13,802 nucleotides of DNA, from NCBI GenBank assembly GCA_024763435.1, contig JANTFN010000024.1, forward strand, positions 1 to 13,802. Direction: 5' to 3'. How positions within the stretch are numbered: the first letter of the stretch is position 1; the number at the start of each line of letters is the position of its first letter. The position numbers were made by a program, and so were the translations under genes. The DNA is from Thermodesulfobacteriota bacterium. GTDB lineage: Bacteria > Desulfobacterota > S145-22. The notes beneath the pieces were generated by a model. That model saw only the letters and a program-made list of their open reading frames with translations. It was not told the origin of the DNA and searched no databases. Below, one piece after another: positions 5,496 to 13,179 of the stretch.

Positions 5496-7601
5496 ATGAA
5501 AAGCAGATGGTCGGACAAACAACTGAAGCGTTTTATTGACACTTTCGCCGCGGCGTTTGGAGAGGATGTCGCAACGCGTGTTTATACCTCACAGATCCTT
5601 GGACAGGACCCGCAGCTTGTCCTCCACGGGGGCGGCAACACCTCGGTCAAGGGGCCTTTTACGACGATTCTTGGAGAGAGGCCTGAGTCTATCTTCGTGA
5701 AAGGGTCCGGATGGGATATGGCGACAGCGGGGCCGGAGGGGTTTGTCGCCATGGCCCTTGACGACCTTAAGCGGTTGTTTCGCCTGAACGCGCTTCAGGA
5801 TACAGAAATGTTCAATCAATTCAGGCTTGCCATGTTAAAACCGGTTCCTTTTAATCCCTCCATAGAAACACTGGCCCATGCCTGGATTAAAGAAAAATTT
5901 GTGGACCATACCCACGCCAACGCGATTCTTACCCTGACGAATCAGGAAAACGGAGAGGCGCTTGTACGGGAGGCCCTGGGAGATGATGTCCTGATAAGGC
6001 CTTATTATCATCCCGGATTTGGTTTGAGCCGGGACCTCGCGGTTTCCCTCTCGGAGAATCCGAAGGCGCGGGCCGTGGTATTGATGCGGCACGGCCTCTT
6101 TACCTTTGACAATGATCCCCGGGTTTCCTATGAAACCCATATTGAGTTGGTGGACAGGGCTGAAACCTTTGCGCGGAAGCGGGAATCGCGGGCCTTTTTC
6201 GCCTGCGAGCCCGTGAAGAAACCGGATGCACCGGTCATCGCCAGGGTGACCCCGCTGATAAGGGGGCTTCTGGCGGGAAGAACCGGGGACGCGGATCGTC
6301 CGACCGCGCCGGTTATCCTCAAGGTTCTGAAAAGCGAAGAAATTCTGCGGGACATTTCTCACCCGAAGCTGGATGAAATTCTTTCAGGACCCGTGCTGAC
6401 CGCGGATTTCCTGATACGAACCAAACCCTGGCTGGCTATTGTGCCCGCGGGGAATTTTGAGAATGAGGCGGGCTTGAAAGCACGGATAACAGAAAGCGTG
6501 CAGGCCTTTGAACGGAGATACCGTAACTATTATGAAAAGGGGTGCCGCGAGACCCGGCGGAATTTTCCCATGTTTAACCCGCGGCCGAGGGTTTTGATCC
6601 TCCCCGGGGCCGGGATTTTCTGCTCGGGGAACACGCTCAGAGATGCGGAAATTGCGGCGGACCTTGCGGAGGTTACCTTGAAAGTCAGGATGCGGATCGC
6701 GGCAATGGGCGGCCGGTACCGGGGGATTGACGAGGATAAGCTTTTTGAGATGGAATACTGGGGGCCGCAGCTTGAAAAATTATCTGCCCCGGCACTGCCG
6801 CTGACAGGGAAGGTGGCGGTTGTAACGGGGGCGGCGGGGGCCATCGGCGCCACCATTTGCCAGCGGCTGCTGAAAGAGGGATGTCATGTGGCGGGGACCG
6901 ATTTACCCGGTGACAGGCTGGAAAACCTGGGCAGGGACCTTGGCGCCGAATTCAACGGGCGCTTCCACGCGATTCCCATGGATGTGACGGATGAAACGTC
7001 CGTTATCGAAGCCTATGACGAAATTATCAGCGCTTTTGGCGGGGTGGATCTGCTCGTCTCCAACGCGGGTATCGCCTTTGTTAAATCCCTCGCGGAGCTT
7101 GAACTGGAGGACTTCAGACGGGTGGAACGCGTTAATGTGGAAGGGGCGCTCCTTTTTCTTAAGTGGGGGATAAAAATATTAAAGGCCCAGGGAACAGGCG
7201 GCGATATTATCTTTATTTCAACAAAGAATGTCCCCTCGCCAGGGGCGAATTTTGGCGCCTACAGCGCGACGAAAGCGGCGGCGCACCAGCTTGCCCGCGT
7301 CGCGAGTCTGGAACTTGCCGGCGATGACATCCGGGTGAATAATCTTGCTCCGGACGCCGTCTTTGAAGGAAAGGGCCGGCGTTCCGGTCTGTGGGAGGTG
7401 TGCGGCCCCGACAGGATGAAGGCGAGAGGCCTGGATGAAAAGGGGCTGGAGGACTATTACCGCGACAGGAATTTATTGAAAATACGTGTTACCGCTGACC
7501 ATGTGGCGCGTGGCGTTGTCTTTTTTGCGACCCGACAGACGCCGACAACGGGCGCGACCCTGCCTATTGACGGAGGATTGCCCGACGCGACGCCCCGTTG
7601 A
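5496..7601 (+). CDS. bifunctional class II aldolase / short-chain dehydrogenase
   Basis: A 701-residue fusion enzyme. The N-terminal half is a class II (zinc) aldolase of the fuculose/rhamnulose-phosphate aldolase family: HGGGNTSVKG phosphate-site motif, metal ligands in VDHTH (His138, His140) and RHGLF (His199). The C-terminal part, from about residue 436, is a classical NAD(P)-dependent short-chain dehydrogenase with TGAAGAIG (444-451), NAG, and YSATK (Tyr589, Lys593), ending in a TTGATLPIDGG tail. The layout and length match the RhaEW/YuxG group, which cleaves a deoxyketose 1-phosphate to dihydroxyacetone phosphate plus an aldehyde and then oxidises or reduces the aldehyde. The actual sugar cannot be read from the sequence, and no isomerase, kinase or transporter is adjacent, so rhamnose use is not claimed. 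The ribosome-binding site is weak (CGGAG). It has its own promoter with a dyad over the -35. Confidence 0.88.
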   Translation: MKSRWSDKQLKRFIDTFAAAFGEDVATRVYTSQILGQDPQLVLHGGGNTSVKGPFTTILGERPESIFVKGSGWDMATAGPEGFVAMALDDLKRLFRLNALQDTEMFNQFRLAMLKPVPFNPSIETLAHAWIKEKFVDHTHANAILTLTNQENGEALVREALGDDVLIRPYYHPGFGLSRDLAVSLSENPKARAVVLMRHGLFTFDNDPRVSYETHIELVDRAETFARKRESRAFFACEPVKKPDAPVIARVTPLIRGLLAGRTGDADRPTAPVILKVLKSEEILRDISHPKLDEILSGPVLTADFLIRTKPWLAIVPAGNFENEAGLKARITESVQAFERRYRNYYEKGCRETRRNFPMFNPRPRVLILPGAGIFCSGNTLRDAEIAADLAEVTLKVRMRIAAMGGRYRGIDEDKLFEMEYWGPQLEKLSAPALPLTGKVAVVTGAAGAIGATICQRLLKEGCHVAGTDLPGDRLENLGRDLGAEFNGRFHAIPMDVTDETSVIEAYDEIISAFGGVDLLVSNAGIAFVKSLAELELEDFRRVERVNVEGALLFLKWGIKILKAQGTGGDIIFISTKNVPSPGANFGAYSATKAAAHQLARVASLELAGDDIRVNNLAPDAVFEGKGRRSGLWEVCGPDRMKARGLDEKGLEDYYRDRNLLKIRVTADHVARGVVFFATRQTPTTGATLPIDGGLPDATPR

Positions 7602-7739
7602 GAAAAGGTAACAGAGCGGGGGTATAAAAATCCCTTACGCGGGAGGGCAGCTTACGATGCCTTTTAGCGGCAGCGGAACTTGAATTTTTCCGCCAGATGT
7701 GGCAGTTTCAACTATATTCGTGAAAACAAGGAGGAACAA

Positions 7740-8186
7740 ATGGAAGTTATTTTAATGGAGAGCATCCCGGAACTTGGGGCAATCGGAGAAGTCGTGAAGG
7801 TCAAGAATGGATATGGCCGGAATTTTCTGATACCCCAGAAGAAAGCGATTCGTGCGACAACGCGTAACATAAAACGTCTTCAGCACGAAAAACAGCTGGC
7901 GCAGCACCAGATTCAGAAAGTTCAGTTGAATGCCGAAGCCCTGAAAGAGAAAATTGCGTCCCTGACATGTGTCGTAAAAAAGGCCTCTGGAGAAACGGGG
8001 AAACTTTTTGGCTCAGTGACCAGCATGGACATTGAGGCCTTCCTGAATGAATCAGGGGTTCCCATATCGAAGAAGCAGGTGGTGCTGGGTGAACCCATCA
8101 AATCGGTGGGTACGTTTGAGGTTCCCGTTAAATTAATGGAAGGGGTCAGCGCGATCCTGAAAGTAGACGTACAAGCGGAGGCATAG
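7740..8186 (+). CDS. rplI: 50S ribosomal protein L9
   Basis: Ribosomal protein L9 of the large subunit, which binds 23S rRNA near the L1 stalk and helps limit frameshifting. The 148-residue product has the expected length and the N-terminal signature MEVILMESIPELGAIGEVVKVK followed by NGYGRNFLIP, then the long connecting helix (residues about 40-80) and the C-terminal domain. The ATG at 7740 was chosen over an upstream in-frame TTG at 7680 because AAGGAGG (7728-7734) lies five bases before it and L9 proteins start here. It is followed after seven bases by dnaB, a common pairing. The rpsF and rpsR genes that often precede rplI are absent; the aldolase-SDR gene is upstream instead. The 138-base gap before it holds small hairpins but no clear promoter. 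Confidence 0.97.
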   Translation: MEVILMESIPELGAIGEVVKVKNGYGRNFLIPQKKAIRATTRNIKRLQHEKQLAQHQIQKVQLNAEALKEKIASLTCVVKKASGETGKLFGSVTSMDIEAFLNESGVPISKKQVVLGEPIKSVGTFEVPVKLMEGVSAILKVDVQAEA

Positions 8187-8193
8187 CTGACGC

Positions 8194-9564
8194 ATGGCTG
8201 TGAATGCTCCCCTGACATCGGCCTATTCTGATCGTGTTCCGCCGCATAACCTCGAGGCGGAACAGGCTATTCTCGGGGGAATTCTGCTTGACCCCGAAGC
8301 CCTCGGTAAGGCCCTTGAGGTGGTTGAGCCCGGGGATTTTTACCATGAATCCCATCAGGTTATTTTTCAGCAGTTGCTGGATTTGTTTGAGAAAGGGGAC
8401 CCCCTTGACGCGATCGCTCTCACGGAAAGCCTCCAGGCCCGTCAGATGCTGCAGCGCTGCGGCGGAATACAGTATATTACCAGTTTGACAGATGTGGTGG
8501 TAACGTCCGCCAATATCGGATATTACGCGAAGATTGTCAAAGAAAAGGCGACGCTGAGAAAGCTGATTCAGGTAACGAGCGGCATCTTTTCCAGGTGTTT
8601 TGAACTGGATACGGATGTCGATTCTTTTCTCGATGATGTGGAAAAGCAGATTTTCGCGATTTCGGAGGACAAAATACACCCCGATTACTACCCCATTCGC
8701 GAGGTGGTTAAGGAAAGTTTTGAAAAGATTGAAAAATTAACCCAGGAAAAGGAGTTTGTTACCGGCGTGCCAACTGGTTTTGATGACATTGATCGCCTTA
8801 CGGCCGGGTTGCAGCCTTCTGATCTGATTATCGTAGCTGGCCGTCCTGGCATGGGGAAAACCGCCCTCGCGTTGAATATTGCGCAATTCTGTGCCTGTCG
8901 GCATAATATCGGTGTGGGTATTTTTTCCCTTGAAATGTCAAAAAACCAGCTTGTTACAAGGATGCTCTGCGCGGAAGCCGAAGTGGATTCCCAGGGACTG
9001 AGGCGGGGGTATATCGAACTTCCCGACATGCAGCGGCTCATCCGCGCGGCTGGGGAACTTGCCGAGGCACCCATACTGATAGATGAAACAGCAACCACGG
9101 TTCTGGAGATACGCGCCACATCCCGCAGAATGATGGCGGAGCATGGGATAGGGATGATTATTGTAGATTACCTCCAGTTGATGCGGGGACGAGCTAATGC
9201 CGAGAGGCGGGAACAGGAAATATCGGAAATTTCCCGTTCCCTCAAGATTCTCGCGAAGGAGCTGAATGTTCCCATTATTGCGATTTCCCAGCTTAACCGA
9301 CGCGTGGAAGACCGTCGGGACCGCCGCCCGGAGATGGCCGATTTAAGGGAATCGGGTGCGATAGAACAGGATGCCGACGTCATTATGTTTATCTATCGCG
9401 ATGAAGTGTACAATCGTGATGAAACAAACGAGAACCGCGGCATAGCCGAAGTTATTATCGGTAAACAGCGAAACGGGCCCACCGGTGTGGTGAAATTAGC
9501 GTTTCAGAGCCGTTTCACGGCCTTTCGCAACCTGGCCCTGAACCGCGAGGCGGTGGTTCAGTGA
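8194..9564 (+). CDS. dnaB: replicative DNA helicase DnaB
   Basis: Hexameric 5'-to-3' helicase that unwinds DNA at the replication fork and recruits primase. The 456-residue product has the N-terminal helical domain (PPHNLEAEQAILGGIL at the start) and a RecA-like C-terminal ATPase: Walker A GRPGMGKT (216-223), Walker B IIVDYLQL with Asp325, the switch AISQLNRRVEDR, and the ADLRESGAIEQDADVIMFIYR segment. Length is normal and there is no intein in the usual Walker A or later insertion sites. The ATG lies seven bases after the L9 stop; the nearest purine-rich site (GCGGAGG) is inside the end of rplI, so translation is probably coupled to L9. Confidence 0.97.
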   Translation: MAVNAPLTSAYSDRVPPHNLEAEQAILGGILLDPEALGKALEVVEPGDFYHESHQVIFQQLLDLFEKGDPLDAIALTESLQARQMLQRCGGIQYITSLTDVVVTSANIGYYAKIVKEKATLRKLIQVTSGIFSRCFELDTDVDSFLDDVEKQIFAISEDKIHPDYYPIREVVKESFEKIEKLTQEKEFVTGVPTGFDDIDRLTAGLQPSDLIIVAGRPGMGKTALALNIAQFCACRHNIGVGIFSLEMSKNQLVTRMLCAEAEVDSQGLRRGYIELPDMQRLIRAAGELAEAPILIDETATTVLEIRATSRRMMAEHGIGMIIVDYLQLMRGRANAERREQEISEISRSLKILAKELNVPIIAISQLNRRVEDRRDRRPEMADLRESGAIEQDADVIMFIYRDEVYNRDETNENRGIAEVIIGKQRNGPTGVVKLAFQSRFTAFRNLALNREAVVQ

Positions 9565-9592
9565 ACCCTTTAACCTTTTTCAGGAGGATAAC

Positions 9593-10609
9593 ATGAAGCG
9601 TTTTCTTTATATTGCGATGGTTCTGGTGTTTCTGGGATTTGTGGTTTCCTGTGCCCCAACGGCGGAAGTTACAAGTGGCGGCGGTGGCCCGACCATGGGT
9701 CAGGCGCAGGCAGAATCTTATAACGGACCCAAGGCGCGGGTTGCCGTTACCAAGTTTGATGTCAAGGCCGCGAAGGCCGGTTATGAAATTGGGGATGGCT
9801 TGGCCGAGATGCTGACAACGGAGCTTTTTAACACCAATCGCTTTATTGTCCTGGAACGGCGGGAACTCCATGATGTTATCAAGGAACAGGACTTGGGGGC
9901 ATCCGGCCGTGTTCGGCCTAATGCCGCGGCACCGATAGGCCAGATTGAAGGGGCGGAACTGCTCGTTGTCGGGGCGGTGACAGCCTTTGAACCGAATTAC
10001 CGCGGGGGTGGTGGTGGCCTTGTCATCCCCGGACTTCCTATTGGCCTCGGTGTTGGCGGCAAACAGGCCTACATGGCCATTGACCTGCGTGTTATCGATA
10101 CCCGGACCTCAAGGATTCTGGCCGCAACGACGGTGGAAGGTAAGTCAACTGATTTTGGCGGGATATTCGGCGCAGCCATTGGGGGCGGGACGACAAGAAT
10201 GCCGTTTGGCCTTGGGGGTTGGCAGAAGACACCGATGGAAAAGGCCATCCGGGTTTGTATTCACCGGGCGGTTCAGTTTGTGGTCAGCCGAACACCCGGA
10301 CGCTACTATCACTATAATGCCCAGGGCATGCCTGTCAGTGGCGGTGGCGGTCAGATGCAGCCACAACAGCAACCTCAACAACCCCAGCAGGCGCAGCCGG
10401 CACAATCCCAGGGAAGCGACATGGTGGTGGTCAAGGCCTTTAAGGCGAATATCCGCAAATCACCTTCGACCAAAAGCGCTATTGTAACCACGGCGAGCAG
10501 GGGGGCAAAACTTGTTGTCCTCGAGCAAAAGGGGAACTGGTATCATATCCAGACGGAATCGGGCGCCATGGGCTGGGTATACAAGGTTCTCACGCGTCCG
10601 GGAAGATAA
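9593..10609 (+). CDS. CsgG/HfaB-family lipoprotein with C-terminal SH3b domain
   Basis: Probable outer-membrane lipoprotein. The signal peptide ends in a lipobox V-V-S-C with Cys20. Residues about 46-235 fit the CsgG/HfaB family: KARVAVTKFDV, LTTELFNTNRFIVLERRELHDVIKEQ, GAELLVVGAVTAFEP and the later AIDLRVIDTRTSRILAATTVEG. CsgG itself forms the curli secretion pore, but many relatives have no known cargo. A Pro/Gln-rich linker (about 254-276, PQQQPQQPQQ) leads to a bacterial SH3 domain (about 278-335, NIRKSPSTKSAIV...GNWYHIQTESGAMGWVY), which CsgG of curli systems lacks and which may bind peptidoglycan. AGGAGG sits five bases before the ATG, 28 bases after dnaB, so it may be cotranscribed with dnaB. 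No curli subunit or CsgE/F gene is nearby. The cargo or role is unknown. Confidence 0.87.
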   Translation: MKRFLYIAMVLVFLGFVVSCAPTAEVTSGGGGPTMGQAQAESYNGPKARVAVTKFDVKAAKAGYEIGDGLAEMLTTELFNTNRFIVLERRELHDVIKEQDLGASGRVRPNAAAPIGQIEGAELLVVGAVTAFEPNYRGGGGGLVIPGLPIGLGVGGKQAYMAIDLRVIDTRTSRILAATTVEGKSTDFGGIFGAAIGGGTTRMPFGLGGWQKTPMEKAIRVCIHRAVQFVVSRTPGRYYHYNAQGMPVSGGGGQMQPQQQPQQPQQAQPAQSQGSDMVVVKAFKANIRKSPSTKSAIVTTASRGAKLVVLEQKGNWYHIQTESGAMGWVYKVLTRPGR

Positions 10610-10621
10610 GGGAGGGAAGAT

Positions 10622-11035
10622 ATGAAGCGTCTGTTTTTGACAGCTGTTATCCTTTTCTTGGTGGCGGGGGGGGGTTGGAGTTCCCCCGCGCGGGCGAAGG
10701 TTATCTCTAAAAGGGTTGCCAGGATCTATCAGATAAGGGTTTACCAGCAGGGTGCCAAGGCAGGAGGCCCCCAGAAGACCTACTGGAACCTGAATGTAAA
10801 TTATATCGGCCCGGGGGATTTGAACAATCTTTTAAGTCTTGAAATCTTTGTCAATAACCGAATGGAGGTCGAAGCGGTCAAGATTGTCCGGAAAACCTAT
10901 GACAGGAAGATCGTTACATCCCTGCTGCGCAATGTGTCCGAGCTTTCCATCGAGTATGTCCCGCCTGGGTCTCCCGTAAGGGGAAAGGATTTACAGGTAA
11001 CGGTTTTAACCATGGATGAGTTGAAACTTCCCTGA
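10622..11035 (+). CDS. small secreted protein of unknown function
   Basis: Not recognised. The 137-residue product has a clear signal peptide (MKRLFLTAVILFLVAGGG) and a plausible signal peptidase I site A-R-A before Lys26, so it is probably periplasmic; there is no lipobox. The mature part of about 112 residues has alternating hydrophobic stretches such as YQIRVYQQG, YWNLNVNYIGP and DLQVTVLTMDEL, suggesting a beta-rich fold, and no cysteine. It begins 12 bases after the CsgG-like gene with GGGAGG in between, so the two are very likely one operon and may work together at the envelope. A run of nine G lies inside the signal-peptide codons. A strong hairpin follows the gene. Confidence 0.8.
   Translation: MKRLFLTAVILFLVAGGGWSSPARAKVISKRVARIYQIRVYQQGAKAGGPQKTYWNLNVNYIGPGDLNNLLSLEIFVNNRMEVEAVKIVRKTYDRKIVTSLLRNVSELSIEYVPPGSPVRGKDLQVTVLTMDELKLP
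10666..10674. repeat. G9 homopolymer inside the signal-peptide codons
   Basis: Nine consecutive G encode the end of the signal peptide (Ala15 to Gly18) of the small secreted protein. Gain or loss of one G would shift the frame early in the gene. Such tracts can vary by slipped-strand pairing, but they are also prone to sequencing error. Confidence 0.75.
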
Positions 11036-11092
11036 TGATGGGATGATATCTTTGAGAAAAACCTGGTTCTCTTTCGGAAAGGAGTGGTATGA

Positions 11093-11141
11093 TACCCCGC
11101 CCCATTTTATCAGGGGCGGGGTGGTCTTTAATCTGTTTTTT
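11093..11141 (+). terminator. strong GC-rich hairpin terminator after the CsgG-like operon
   Basis: ACCCCGCCCC (11094-11103) and GGGGCGGGGT (11113-11122) form a perfect 10-base stem with a 9-base loop. The closest long T run (TTTTTT, 11136-11141) lies about 13 bases beyond the stem, with CTTT nearer, so the hairpin is strong but the T tract is offset. It ends the rplI-dnaB-csgG-like block before pgsA. Confidence 0.7.
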
Positions 11142-11180
11142 AATGCGGTTAATTGGCAGAGCTTCACAGGGTAAACGGGA

Positions 11181-11708
11181 GTGAATCTGCCTAATTTTCT
11201 TACGCTGACACGGATTCTTCTGGTCCCTGTTTTTGTAATGGCGGTTGTTTACGGGCATTTTTCCTGGGCTATTGTGATATTTTTCTGCGCGGGGATAACG
11301 GATGGTCTTGATGGCCTGATCGCGCGGATTCGTCATCAGAAAACGAATCTTGGGGCGATTCTTGACCCTATCGCGGATAAGTTGCTTTTGACATCCGCCT
11401 TTATTGTTTTGGGGGTACAGCATTTAACCCCTTTCTGGCTGACGCTTGTCGTTGTCAGCAGGGATGTTATTATTTCCCTTGGGATGCTTGTTGTTGTCCT
11501 GCTGGGGCTGAGTTATGAGATCAAGCCGAGAATGGTGAGCAAGGCGACCACGGCAATCCAGATTATAACGGTCCTCGCCGTGCTGGCCGCCCAGCTACAG
11601 TTTGGTGTGCGGCGCTATTTGATGGTATTTTATGGGGTAACCGTGGTGCTGACCATTGTGTCCGGCCTGTATTACATGTATCTTGGTATGAAAATTTTAA
11701 ATCCGTAA
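11181..11708 (+). CDS. pgsA: CDP-diacylglycerol-glycerol-3-phosphate 3-phosphatidyltransferase
   Basis: Integral membrane enzyme that joins CDP-diacylglycerol and glycerol 3-phosphate to make phosphatidylglycerol phosphate, the committed step to phosphatidylglycerol and cardiolipin. The 175-residue product starts with NLPNFLTLTRILLVPVF, typical of PgsA, and carries the full CDP-alcohol phosphotransferase motif: Asp41, Asp44-Gly45, Ala48-Arg49, Gly58, Asp62 and Asp66. Several hydrophobic segments (about 13-36, 68-90, 93-112, 122-140, 148-170) fit a multi-span protein. The start is GTG at 11181 with only a weak, close GGGA before it; the family's usual N terminus supports this start. It is followed after 14 bases by eno. 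A different CDP-alcohol transferase is possible but less likely. Confidence 0.88.
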   Translation: MNLPNFLTLTRILLVPVFVMAVVYGHFSWAIVIFFCAGITDGLDGLIARIRHQKTNLGAILDPIADKLLLTSAFIVLGVQHLTPFWLTLVVVSRDVIISLGMLVVVLLGLSYEIKPRMVSKATTAIQIITVLAVLAAQLQFGVRRYLMVFYGVTVVLTIVSGLYYMYLGMKILNP

Positions 11709-11722
11709 TAGAGGAGTCAGTC

Positions 11723-12997
11723 ATGTCAGGAATATTTGATATATTCGCGCGGGAAATTCTGGATTCGCGGGGAAATCCCACCGTTGAAGTGGAAATTATC
11801 CTGGAAAGCGGGATTGTGGGGAGGGCCGCAGTCCCTTCCGGGGCTTCAACGGGGGAACATGAGGCTATTGAACTCCGGGACGGCGACCTGAACAGGTATC
11901 TCGGAAAAGGTGTCCTGAAAGCGGTTGAAAACGTGGAGGAAAAGATAGCGCCCCACCTTATCGGGATGGATGTCCTGGATCAGATGGAGATTGACCAGGC
12001 AATGCTTGACCTGGATGGAACGCCTAACAAATCAAAACTGGGGGCAAACGCCATCCTCGGGGTTTCCATCGCGTGTGCCAGGGCGGCGGCTTCCTACATG
12101 GAAGTTCCCCTGTTTCGGTATCTTGGCGGGGCGTATGCCCATCTTTTGCCTGTTCCCATGATGAATATTCTCAATGGCGGGAAACACGCGGATAATAATG
12201 TTGATATTCAGGAATTTATGATTGTCCCCGTGGGCGCGGAAACCATCCGGGATGCCGTAAGAATGGGTTCAGAGGTGTTCCACCACTTGAAAGATGTTTT
12301 AAAATCTAATGGATACGCGACATCCGTGGGAGACGAAGGCGGGTTTGCCCCGAACCTCTCGTCGAACCGGGAGGCCCTGGAACTAATTGTCAGGGGGATT
12401 GAGGAGGCCGGATATCGGCCCGGGGAGGATGTGTCGCTGGCGCTGGATCCCGCAGCAAGTGAATTTTATGAAGACGGTGTTTATCTACTTAAAGCGGAAG
12501 ACAGCCCCCAAAAAACAGCGGCTGAAATGGTTGATTTCTACGAATCCCTTATCAATGATTTTCCGATTATTTCCATTGAGGACGGTCATGCCGAAGATGA
12601 CTGGGAGGGATGGAAAATTATGACGGAGCGGCTTGGTGGTCGGATACAGCTGGTGGGCGATGATATCTTTGTCACCAATCCGGAAAGGCTCCAGCGGGGT
12701 ATTCAGGAAGGGGTTTCCAACGCGATTCTGATTAAACTGAACCAGATTGGAACGGTGACGGAAACGCTCAGAACGATTGAGATGGCAAAAAAAGCCGGGT
12801 TTGGTATCGTGATTTCCCACCGCTCCGGAGAAACGGAAGACACAACGATAGCGGACCTGGCCGTTGCGGCGAATACCGGTCAGATAAAAACAGGATCGGC
12901 CTCCAGAACGGATAGAATCTGTAAGTATAATCAGCTTATCCGGATTGAAGAGGAATTGGGCGACCAGGCGGTATTTCCGGGAATCAGGGTGTTTTGA
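11723..12997 (+). CDS. eno: enolase (phosphopyruvate hydratase)
   Basis: Interconverts 2-phosphoglycerate and phosphoenolpyruvate in glycolysis and gluconeogenesis, as a cytosolic Mg-dependent enzyme. The 424-residue product is of standard length. Seen motifs: the catalytic loop GASTGEHEAIELRD, acid/base Glu205 in VGDEGGFAPN, metal-binding acids in LALDPA, SIED (284-287) and VGDD (311-314), catalytic Lys338 in LIKLNQIGT, the HRSGETEDT loop, and Lys389 in IKTGSASRTDR. One small oddity is His289 in SIEDGHAEDDW, where Leu or a similar residue is more usual; it is next to but not among the metal ligands. GAGGAG precedes the ATG at good spacing, so eno is probably cotranscribed with pgsA. A hairpin terminator follows. 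Confidence 0.98.
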   Translation: MSGIFDIFAREILDSRGNPTVEVEIILESGIVGRAAVPSGASTGEHEAIELRDGDLNRYLGKGVLKAVENVEEKIAPHLIGMDVLDQMEIDQAMLDLDGTPNKSKLGANAILGVSIACARAAASYMEVPLFRYLGGAYAHLLPVPMMNILNGGKHADNNVDIQEFMIVPVGAETIRDAVRMGSEVFHHLKDVLKSNGYATSVGDEGGFAPNLSSNREALELIVRGIEEAGYRPGEDVSLALDPAASEFYEDGVYLLKAEDSPQKTAAEMVDFYESLINDFPIISIEDGHAEDDWEGWKIMTERLGGRIQLVGDDIFVTNPERLQRGIQEGVSNAILIKLNQIGTVTETLRTIEMAKKAGFGIVISHRSGETEDTTIADLAVAANTGQIKTGSASRTDRICKYNQLIRIEEELGDQAVFPGIRVF

Positions 12998-13048
12998 ACC
13001 GGAGAGTCTGAGAGCAGGGAAGACTGGATCGCATTTTGTCGCCAAGGG

Positions 13049-13084
13049 GGAGGGAGTGTTTTGAGCTCCCTCCACGTGCTTTTT
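13049..13084 (+). terminator. hairpin terminator after eno
   Basis: GGAGGGAG (13049-13056) and CTCCCTCC (13066-13073) make a perfect 8-base stem with a 9-base loop, followed six bases later by TTTTT (13080-13084). It ends the pgsA-eno transcript. Confidence 0.75.
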
Positions 13085-13092
13085 AAAGAATA

Positions 13093-13146
13093 TTTTACAA
13101 ACAGCCGCAAATAATGTTTGACATTCGCGTGGATGTTTGTAAAAAT
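13093..13146 (+). promoter_or_regulatory. promoter with TGTTTG operator-like cluster for the PAS sensor gene
   Basis: A perfect -35, TTGACA (13118-13123), is followed after 16 bases by TAAAAA (13140-13145), a fair -10. Around it, TTTTACAAACA (13093-13103) and TGTTTGTAAAA (13134-13144) form a perfect 11-base inverted repeat with 30 bases between; the right arm overlaps the -10. A third ATGTTTG (13114-13120) touches the -35 and sits inside the dyad AATGTTTGACATT. Three copies of the same core over one promoter suggest control by a DNA-binding protein; which one is unknown. Confidence 0.5.
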
Positions 13147-13179
13147 CTTGGCAAAGAATTGCAGGGGTTATGAGGTCGA

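Noticed and set aside
7644..7665. Possible terminator AGGGCA...TGCCTT plus TTTT after the aldolase-SDR gene
   Set aside because: The stem is six pairs with a G-U and an 8-base loop, and only four T follow; too weak to call.
7680..7718. Possible rplI promoter TTGAAT...TATATT
   Set aside because: The spacing is 27 bases, far beyond the usual 16-18, and no better -35 lies at the right distance.
9593..10609. Curli secretion system
   Set aside because: Only a CsgG-like protein is present; no curli subunit, CsgE or CsgF gene is in the window, and the SH3 domain is not part of curli CsgG.
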